Assembly: GCA_029884275.1 (NCBI GenBank) | Contig: JAOUIC010000152.1 | Location: 1 to 5,279 of the forward strand | Direction: 5' to 3' | Length of the DNA stretch: 5,279 nt | Origin: Gemmatimonadota bacterium | GTDB lineage: Bacteria > Gemmatimonadota > Gemmatimonadetes > Gemmatimonadales > GWC2-71-9 | Shown here: piece by piece, positions 1 through 5,279 of the stretch | How positions within the stretch are numbered: position 1 is the stretch's first letter | How the letters are laid out: each line of letters begins with the position of its first letter | Position numbers and translations under genes: made by a program | Notes under the pieces: model-generated | Database searches by the model: none | What the model saw: only the letters and a program-made list of their open reading frames with translations | What the model was told of the DNA's origin: nothing

Positions 1-238
1 TCACCCGCCCGCGGCTCGAGGCCTCAACCGCCCGCCGGTAGAGCCGTTCGGCGGGGGATTCGTCGGTGCGCGGCTCGGTCGCAAGCAGGTCATCGAGCGG
101 AATACGGTTGGCGAAGGGCCTCAGGGGAAAACCGGCGTCGGCCTCCTCGGCGATCGGGTCGCCTTCCAGCGTTGGGAGCCCGAACAGCTCGTCGAGCATT
201 CCTTCCAGCCCGACGGCGCGGGATCGATAGGTGGACAC
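1..238 (-). CDS. Unrecognised protein, N-terminal part (runs off left edge); possible TPR protein
   Basis: I do not recognise this gene. Reading the minus strand from a GTG at 238-236 gives 79 open codons that continue past base 1. The frame looks coding: about four fifths of its third positions are G or C and the composition is balanced and acidic, whereas the overlapping minus frame (90-293) is an arginine-rich shadow. The peptide begins [13 protein letters not shown], then an acidic, probably flexible stretch ([22 protein letters not shown]), then [15 protein letters not shown], and ends near the edge with [17 protein letters not shown]. That last segment resembles the first helix of a tetratricopeptide repeat, which is only a guess. 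No signal peptide or membrane segment is visible. An in-frame TAG lies at 259-257, so GTG 238 is the first usual start. An ATG at 199-197 (residue 14) is the alternative; neither has an ideal Shine-Dalgarno. The gene is divergent from uvrA. Confidence 0.6.
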   Translation of the reverse strand, partial: MSTYRSRAVGLEGMLDELFGLPTLEGDPIAEEADAGFPLRPFANRIPLDDLLATEPRTDESPAERLYRRAVEASSRGRV

Positions 239-287
239 GTCGGTCAGACCCTGGGGCTAGGGGAGCTCGCGGAAGCGCGGACCCGGA

Positions 288-300
288 ATCCAATAATAGT
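288..300. promoter_or_regulatory. AT-rich island, candidate -10 region in the divergent intergenic space
   Basis: This is the only AT-rich patch in the 121-base gap between the divergent gene and uvrA. On the plus strand AATAAT (292-297) matches five of six bases of the sigma-70 -10 consensus; on the minus strand TATTAT (298-293) also matches five of six. No good -35 element sits at the usual distance for either direction, so this rests on composition and position only. If used for uvrA it would give a leader of roughly 55 bases. Confidence 0.25.
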
Positions 301-317
301 GAGGTCCGCTGACCCCC

Positions 318-333
318 GCCGGTTGAACCCGGC
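318..333. repeat. Short inverted repeat upstream of uvrA
   Basis: GCCGG (318-322) and CCGGC (329-333) are complementary arms of five bases around a six-base centre, and within it GGTT-G-AACC (321-329) is a small dyad. It lies 27 to 42 bases before the uvrA start codon, where an operator or a leader hairpin could act. It does not fit the Gram-positive LexA box (GAAC-N4-GTTC) or the alphaproteobacterial box (GTTC-N7-GTTC). In GC-rich DNA a dyad of this size can occur by chance. Confidence 0.2.
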
Positions 334-359
334 CCCCCGTCCGCCTACGTTCCGGGGCT

Positions 360-3203
360 ATGGCGCAGGAATACCTCGTCGTCCGCGGTGCCCGGGAGCA
401 CAACCTCAAGGGCATCTCGGTTCACATCCCCCGCGATCGCCTCACCGTCATCACTGGGCTCTCCGGCTCGGGAAAGTCGTCGCTTGCCTTCGACACGATC
501 TATGCCGAGGGGCAGCGTCGCTACGTGGAGTCGCTGTCGGCCTACGCCCGGCAGTTCCTCGGGCTCATGGAGAAGCCGGACGTCGATGCCATTGAGGGGT
601 TGTCCCCCGCCATCGCCATCGAGCAGAAGACCGCGGGTCACAACCCCCGGTCCACGGTCGGCACGGTCACCGAAGTCTACGACTACCTGCGTCTCCTCTG
701 GGCCCGGACCGGCACGCCACACTGCCCGAACGATGGCAGTCCGATCGAGCGGTCGGGGCCGAGCCAGATCACTGACACGATCCTGGAGTGGCGGGAGGGC
801 ACCCGGATCGAGGTGCTGGCCCCGCTGGTGCGAGGCCGGAAGGGCGAGTTTCGCGACCTGTTCGAGGATATCCGGCGGCGCGGCTTCGTACGGGTCCGGG
901 TGGATGGCGTGGTCTGCGATCTCGGCGCGGTGCCGGCCCTCAACCGTCGCCAGAACCACGACATTGCGGTCATCGTAGACCGGCTCGTGGTCCGCCCCGC
1001 CGACCGGGGACGTCTCGCTGATTCGGTCGAAACCGCCCTCAAGGTGTCCGACGGGCTGGTCGAGGTCGTGCCCCAGGGCACCGGCGCGCCGCGGATCTTC
1101 TCCGAGCGGCTCGCCTGCCCGACCTGCGGCCTTTCGCTCCCCGAGCTGGAGCCACGACAGTTCTCATTCAACTCTCCATTCGGGGCCTGCGCCGAGTGCC
1201 ACGGGGTCGGCACCCGCCGGGAGGCGAATGCCGACCTGGTGCTGGGGGATCCCAGCATCTCGATCCTGGAAGGAGTCGTGCTTCCCTGGGGGGAACCGAC
1301 CGGGTATCTGCGGAAAGTCGTTCTGCCGACCCTGGCCCGGGCCTTCAAGTTCGATCCCGCGGCTCCCTGGCGCGACCATGGTGCCGCGGCCCAGAAGGCG
1401 CTGCTCGAGGGGGTTCGCGGGAAGAACCTCAAGTTCCAGGTGGAAGGTGCCCGGGGCAGGGATGACTACGAGAGTGCCTGGGAAGGAATCCTGGCCAACG
1501 TCGCCCGCCGCTACCGGGAGAGCAGCAGCGACGCGGTGCGCACCCAGCTCGAGGCCTACATGGTCGAGGAGCCCTGCCGCGCCTGCGGCGGCAAGCGGCT
1601 GAAGCCGGAATCGCTGGCGGTTCACGTCGGCGGACGGAGCATCGGCGAAATCGTGGACCTCCCGGTGGACCGGGCGCTCGAGTTCTTCTCCGGGCTCGCG
1701 CTGCGCACTGCCGGCAAGGGGCAGGGGCTCGAGGCGGAGGTCGCCGGCCCGATCCTCAAGGAGGTGTCCGATCGGCTTCGGTTCCTCCGCGATGTCGGGC
1801 TCGAGTACCTCACGCTGGGCCGGTCCGCGGGTTCGCTCTCGGGCGGCGAGGCACAGCGCATCCGGCTCGCCACCCAGATCGGCTCCCGACTGACCGGCGT
1901 GCTCTACGTGCTGGACGAGCCGAGCATCGGCCTTCACCAGCGGGACAACGCCCGCCTGCTCTCGACCCTCAAGGATCTCCGCGACCTGGGCAACACGGTG
2001 CTGGTCGTGGAGCACGATGAGGAGACCATTCGGGCGGCGGATCACGTGGTGGATCTCGGTCCCCGGGCCGGCCGCTTCGGCGGGGAGGTGGTCGTCGAGG
2101 GGACGGTGGACGACGTGCTGGCGTGTCAGGCGTCGCTCACCGGCCGGTATCTCCGGCGCGAGCTGCGGATTCCCCTCCCTGCCCGCCGCCGCCCGGTGGA
2201 CCCGGCGCGCGTGCTCGGCATCCAGGGCGCCACGGCCAACAACCTGAAGAACCTCTCGGTGGGCATCCCGCTCGGCGCCTTCGTCGCAGTCACGGGGGTG
2301 TCGGGTTCCGGCAAGAGCACCCTGGTGACCGACATTCTCTACCGGGCGATGGCGCGCCAGCTGTACCGCGCGCGGGTGGTTCCGGGCGCTCACCTGGGGA
2401 TGTCGGGGGTCGAGCTGATCGACAAGGTGATCGAAATCGACCAGAGCCCGATCGGCCGGACGCCGCGGAGCAATCCTGCCACCTACACCGGACTCTTCAC
2501 CCCGATCCGGGAGCTGTTCACCCAGCTGCCCGAGGCGAAGATCCGTGGCTACGGCCCTGGGCGCTTCTCCTTCAACGTGAAAGGCGGGCGGTGCGAGGCC
2601 TGCGAGGGCGACGGGCTGGTCAAGATCGAGATGCACTTCCTGCCCGACGTCTACGTGCCCTGCGAGGTGTGCAAGGGCAAGCGCTATAACCGCGAGACGC
2701 TGGAGGTCCGCTACAAGGGACGCAGCATCGCCGAGGTGCTCGATCTCACGGTCGAGGATTCGCTCGCCTTCTTCGAGGCCCAGCGCCGCATCGCGGAACG
2801 ACTGGAGCTCCTCAACGACGTGGGACTCGGCTACATCCACCTGGGCCAGGCGGCCACCACCCTGAGTGGCGGCGAGGCCCAGCGGGTCAAACTGGCGACC
2901 GAGCTGGCCAAGCGCGACACCGGGCGGACGCTGTACATTCTCGACGAGCCCACCACTGGGCTCCATTTCGAGGATGTCCGGCTGCTGCTCGAAGTCCTGC
3001 ACCGTCTGGTGGACAAGGGCAACAGCGTGCTGGTGATCGAGCACAACCTCGACGTGATCAAGACTGCCGACTGGATCATCGACCTGGGTCCCGAGGGGGG
3101 CGACCGGGGCGGGGAGATTGTGGCCGAGGGCCCCCCCGAGCTCGTGGCTCGTGCCGGCCGCTCATATACCGGCCAGTACCTGCAGAAGATGCTGCATGCC
3201 TGA
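360..3203 (+). CDS. uvrA: Excinuclease ABC subunit A (UvrA)
   Basis: UvrA is the cytoplasmic damage-sensing ATPase of nucleotide excision repair. As a dimer it scans DNA with UvrB, loads UvrB at lesions, and leaves before UvrC incises. The 947-residue product is full length (about 940 in E. coli). It opens with the family's [10 protein letters not shown] (8-17). The first ABC module has Walker A GLSGSGKS (33-40), signature LSGGEAQR (493-500) and Walker B VLYVLDEP (514-521). The second has Walker [10 protein letters not shown] (646-654), signature LSGGEAQR (835-842) and Walker B LYILDEP (858-864). The UvrB-binding region is around 120-250. One zinc site has Cys253, 256, 277 and 280; the C-terminal DNA-binding zinc finger has Cys745, 748, 768 and 771 (C-X2-C-X19-C-X2-C). 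Another CxxC lies at 406-409. Start choice is firm: an in-frame TGA lies at 324-326 and no ATG, GTG or TTG falls between it and 360. The Shine-Dalgarno is poor (GGGG at 354-357, two bases from ATG). No key residue is missing and no frameshift is seen. SOS control is common in the family, but no recognisable LexA box is visible. Confidence 0.98.
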   Translation: MAQEYLVVRGAREHNLKGISVHIPRDRLTVITGLSGSGKSSLAFDTIYAEGQRRYVESLSAYARQFLGLMEKPDVDAIEGLSPAIAIEQKTAGHNPRSTVGTVTEVYDYLRLLWARTGTPHCPNDGSPIERSGPSQITDTILEWREGTRIEVLAPLVRGRKGEFRDLFEDIRRRGFVRVRVDGVVCDLGAVPALNRRQNHDIAVIVDRLVVRPADRGRLADSVETALKVSDGLVEVVPQGTGAPRIFSERLACPTCGLSLPELEPRQFSFNSPFGACAECHGVGTRREANADLVLGDPSISILEGVVLPWGEPTGYLRKVVLPTLARAFKFDPAAPWRDHGAAAQKALLEGVRGKNLKFQVEGARGRDDYESAWEGILANVARRYRESSSDAVRTQLEAYMVEEPCRACGGKRLKPESLAVHVGGRSIGEIVDLPVDRALEFFSGLALRTAGKGQGLEAEVAGPILKEVSDRLRFLRDVGLEYLTLGRSAGSLSGGEAQRIRLATQIGSRLTGVLYVLDEPSIGLHQRDNARLLSTLKDLRDLGNTVLVVEHDEETIRAADHVVDLGPRAGRFGGEVVVEGTVDDVLACQASLTGRYLRRELRIPLPARRRPVDPARVLGIQGATANNLKNLSVGIPLGAFVAVTGVSGSGKSTLVTDILYRAMARQLYRARVVPGAHLGMSGVELIDKVIEIDQSPIGRTPRSNPATYTGLFTPIRELFTQLPEAKIRGYGPGRFSFNVKGGRCEACEGDGLVKIEMHFLPDVYVPCEVCKGKRYNRETLEVRYKGRSIAEVLDLTVEDSLAFFEAQRRIAERLELLNDVGLGYIHLGQAATTLSGGEAQRVKLATELAKRDTGRTLYILDEPTTGLHFEDVRLLLEVLHRLVDKGNSVLVIEHNLDVIKTADWIIDLGPEGGDRGGEIVAEGPPELVARAGRSYTGQYLQKMLHA

Positions 3204-3247
3204 AACCCAGGCGCCCCGGTGTCGTCTCTGCCCTTTGCCAACTTTCT

Positions 3248-3254
3248 GGAGAAG
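3248..3254 (+). promoter_or_regulatory. Ribosome binding site of the S9B peptidase gene
   Basis: GGAGAAG lies seven bases before the GTG at 3262, a close match to the Shine-Dalgarno consensus at ideal spacing. It decides the start in favour of GTG 3262 over the in-frame ATG at 3196, which overlaps the end of uvrA. Confidence 0.75.
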
Positions 3255-3261
3255 CCGTCCC

Positions 3262-3321
3262 GTGCCCCGCATCCCGTCCCTGCTCGTCCTGCTGCTGCTC
3301 GTCCCCGGCGCCGCGCCGGCC
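3262..3321 (+). other. Signal peptide coding segment of the S9B peptidase
   Basis: The 20 codons from GTG 3262 encode a short n-region with one arginine (Arg3), a leucine-rich core (LLVLLLLV, residues 7-14) and a Pro-Gly-Ala-Ala-Pro-Ala end with small residues at -3 and -1. Signal peptidase I cleavage is predicted between Ala20 and Gln21. No cysteine follows, so this is not a lipoprotein signal. Confidence 0.85.
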
Positions 3322-5279
3322 CAGGTGACCGACTCGACGCTCCTGACCAACCAGCAGGTCTTTGCATCGGGTGACTTCCGCCCCGAGACCTTCGGCCCCG
3401 CCCGCTGGCTGGCCAAGGGTGCCGGCTACACTACTCTCGAGCGCTCGGCCGAGACCAAGGGCGGGCGTGACCTGGTCCGGTACGACGTGGAGAGCGGTGA
3501 GCGCACCCTCCTGGTACCGGCCGCCCGCCTGATTCCGCCCGGCGATTCCATCCCGCTCTCGGTTGAGAACTACGTCTGGAGCGCCGACGAGCGCCAGTTG
3601 CTGATCTTCACCAATTCACGGCCCGTCTGGCGAAGCAACACCCGCGGCGACTACTGGGCCGTCGATCTCGGCACCTGGTCGCTCCGGAAGCTCGGCGGGC
3701 CGAAGGCGAAGGAAGCAACGCTGATGTTCGCCAAGTTTTCTCCCGACGGACTCAGGGTCGGCTATGTCCGGGAATTCAACCTGTACGTCGAGGACCTGAA
3801 GAGCGGCAAGATCGTCCAGCTCACGAGGGACGGCTCCCGTACCATGATCAACGGCACCTTCGACTGGGTGTACGAGGAGGAACTCGGCCTGCAGGACGGC
3901 TGGCGCTGGAGCCCGGACGGCAAGAGCGTCGCCTTCTGGCAGCTGAACGCCGATCGGGTCCGGGATTTCGCGCTGATCAATACCACCGATTCATTGTATT
4001 CCCAGGTGAATCCCATCCAGTACCCCAAGGCGGGGGAGGAGAACTCCGCTGCCCGGATCGGGGTGGTTTCCTCCACCGGCGGCAAGGTCACCTGGCTCGC
4101 TCTCCCTGGCGACCCGCGCCAGCACTACCCGGCCCGGATGGACTGGGCCGAGTCGAACGACGAGGTCGTCGTCCAGCAGCTCAACCGGCTGCAGAACACC
4201 AACATCGTCTTCCTCGGCGATCGCCGGACCGGCGCCGTGCGCCCCGTCCTGACGGAACGCGACAGCGCCTGGCTTTCCATTGAGGGCGACATCCGGTGGC
4301 TGGAAGGCGGCAGGCATTTCCTCTGGTTCAGCGAGCGTGGCGGCTGGGACCAGGTGTACCGGGTGTCACGGGACGGCTCTTCGATGACGCTGCTCACCGA
4401 TGGGTCCTATGACGTCGAACGTCTCGCGGGGGTGGACGAGTCCGGCGGCTGGCTGTACTACATGGCATCGCCCGGGGATCCGGTCCGGCGGTACCTGTGG
4501 CGGACGAGGCTGGACGGCAGCGGCGAGGCCGAACGGGTGTCGCCCGTCGGCCAGGTCGGCACCCACTCATACAACGTGGCGTCGAACGCCCGTGTCGCGC
4601 TGCACACCTTCAGTCGTTTCGGCGAGCCCCCGGTCACCGAGCTGGTGCGGTTCCCGGAGCACACCGTGCTCCGGACGGTCGTGGCCAACGCGCAACTTCG
4701 CCAGCGGGTGAGCGCGCTCCGGCGCGGACCGGCGGAGTTCTTCTCGGTGGACATCGGCGACAGTGTGAGTGTCAACGGCTGGATCATGAAGCCGCCGGGA
4801 TTCGACCCCTCTCGCCAGTACCCCATCCTGTACACCGTGTATGGCGGCCCCGGATCGCAGACCGTCACCGACAGCTGGGGCGGCAGCGGCTATCTCTGGC
4901 ACCTGATGCTGACCCAGAAGGGCTATCTGGTCGCCAGCGTGGACAATCGCGGCACCGGCATGCGCGGCCGCGCCTGGAAGAAGATCGTCTACCGGCAGCT
5001 GGGGGTGGTGGAGACCCAGGATCAGGCCGCCGCCGCCCGGGCGATCGGTCGCTGGAGCTATGTGGATTCCACCCGCATGGGGATCTGGGGCTGGAGCTAC
5101 GGCGGGTTCATGAGCCTGAACACCCTGTTCCAGGCTCCCGACGTCTACCGCATGGCCATCGCGGTGGCGCCGGTCACGCACTGGAAGTACTACGACAACA
5201 TCTACACCGAGCGCTACAACGGCCTGCCGCAGGAGAACGCGGCGGGGTACGACAAGGGCTCCCCGCTCAGCTACGTGGA
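3262..5279 (+). CDS. Secreted dipeptidyl-peptidase IV-like serine peptidase (S9B), C-terminus beyond the window
   Basis: Family S9B exopeptidases remove dipeptides, typically X-Pro or X-Ala, from peptide N-termini; some relatives release tripeptides, so exact specificity is open. The frame gives 672 codons and is still open at the edge; roughly 50 to 80 residues should be missing by comparison with the family. Residues 1-20 form a signal peptide (MPRIPSLLVLLLLVPGAAPA, GTG read as Met) with an Ala-Pro-Ala cleavage site, implying a periplasmic or extracellular enzyme. The beta-propeller (DPPIV_N-like) spans about 40-480. It holds Arg124 in VWRSNTRGDYW, aligned with human DPP4 Arg125, and DWVYEEEL (201-208) with the Glu205-Glu206 pair that binds the substrate amino terminus. 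The alpha/beta-hydrolase domain follows: Tyr527 in VYGGPGSQ is the likely oxyanion residue and Ser612 in GWSYGG the nucleophile. APVTHWKYYDNIYTERYNGLP matches the family closely. The catalytic Asp and His should lie just past 5279. The gene follows uvrA by 58 bases with no visible terminator, so co-transcription is likely. An in-frame ATG at 3196 would add 22 residues before the signal peptide and is less likely. Confidence 0.95.
   Translation, partial: MPRIPSLLVLLLLVPGAAPAQVTDSTLLTNQQVFASGDFRPETFGPARWLAKGAGYTTLERSAETKGGRDLVRYDVESGERTLLVPAARLIPPGDSIPLSVENYVWSADERQLLIFTNSRPVWRSNTRGDYWAVDLGTWSLRKLGGPKAKEATLMFAKFSPDGLRVGYVREFNLYVEDLKSGKIVQLTRDGSRTMINGTFDWVYEEELGLQDGWRWSPDGKSVAFWQLNADRVRDFALINTTDSLYSQVNPIQYPKAGEENSAARIGVVSSTGGKVTWLALPGDPRQHYPARMDWAESNDEVVVQQLNRLQNTNIVFLGDRRTGAVRPVLTERDSAWLSIEGDIRWLEGGRHFLWFSERGGWDQVYRVSRDGSSMTLLTDGSYDVERLAGVDESGGWLYYMASPGDPVRRYLWRTRLDGSGEAERVSPVGQVGTHSYNVASNARVALHTFSRFGEPPVTELVRFPEHTVLRTVVANAQLRQRVSALRRGPAEFFSVDIGDSVSVNGWIMKPPGFDPSRQYPILYTVYGGPGSQTVTDSWGGSGYLWHLMLTQKGYLVASVDNRGTGMRGRAWKKIVYRQLGVVETQDQAAAARAIGRWSYVDSTRMGIWGWSYGGFMSLNTLFQAPDVYRMAIAVAPVTHWKYYDNIYTERYNGLPQENAAGYDKGSPLSYV

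Noticed and set aside
90..293. A 67-codon minus-strand frame in the upstream region
   Set aside because: Its product is arginine-rich with shadow-like composition, and it overlaps the better-supported minus frame ending at 238.
1164..3044. A 626-codon open frame on the minus strand opposite uvrA
   Set aside because: It lies wholly within uvrA, whose reading is certain from its motifs. Long antisense frames are common opposite GC-rich genes because stop codons are rare there, and the translation shows no recognisable domain.
3204..3261. A possible terminator or promoter between uvrA and the peptidase
   Set aside because: No GC-rich hairpin with a T run and no convincing -35/-10 pair is visible; the segment only carries the ribosome site of the next gene.
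3991..4397. Minus-strand open frames inside the peptidase gene
   Set aside because: The plus-strand peptidase frame is continuous here with conserved beta-propeller sequence, so these are shadows.
4567..5181. A 204-codon minus-strand frame near the right edge
   Set aside because: It is opposite the hydrolase domain that carries GWSYGG. Its histidine- and alanine-rich translation is typical of the complement of a GC-rich gene.
5092..5279. Absence of the catalytic Asp and His from the peptidase, suggesting an inactive enzyme
   Set aside because: In human DPP4 these residues lie about 78 and 110 positions after the serine, while only 60 residues after Ser612 are in view. They are cut off by the window, not shown to be missing.

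Overview
This high-GC bacterial window holds one complete gene and two genes cut by the window edges. The complete gene is uvrA on the + strand (360-3203), the damage-recognition ATPase of nucleotide excision repair. Downstream on the same strand is a secreted dipeptidyl-peptidase IV-like serine peptidase (MEROPS family S9B), from 3262 past the right edge. Upstream on the - strand is the N-terminal part of an unrecognised protein, starting at about 238 and running off the left edge.

Layout: 1-238 is the divergent partial gene. 239-359 is a 121-base divergent intergenic region with a short AT-rich island that could carry -10 elements for either direction, and a small inverted repeat. 360-3203 is uvrA. 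3204-3261 is a 58-base gap with a good Shine-Dalgarno sequence but no visible terminator or promoter. 3262-5279 is the peptidase, still open at the edge. No RNA gene, mobile element, CRISPR array or long repeat was seen, and no stretch above 300 bases lacks a gene.

Organism: base composition, strong G/C preference at third codon positions, GTG starts on two genes, and a DPP IV-type peptidase with a signal peptide suggest a high-GC Gram-negative lineage. Gemmatimonadota or a similar group is my best guess, but this is inference and the window has no taxonomic marker better than UvrA itself.

Function: the UvrA and peptidase genes are probably co-transcribed because they share a strand with a short gap, but no shared pathway is evident: UvrA is cytoplasmic and acts on DNA, while the peptidase is exported and trims peptides. 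The window looks like ordinary chromosomal housekeeping DNA. I found no convincing sign of a new biological system.
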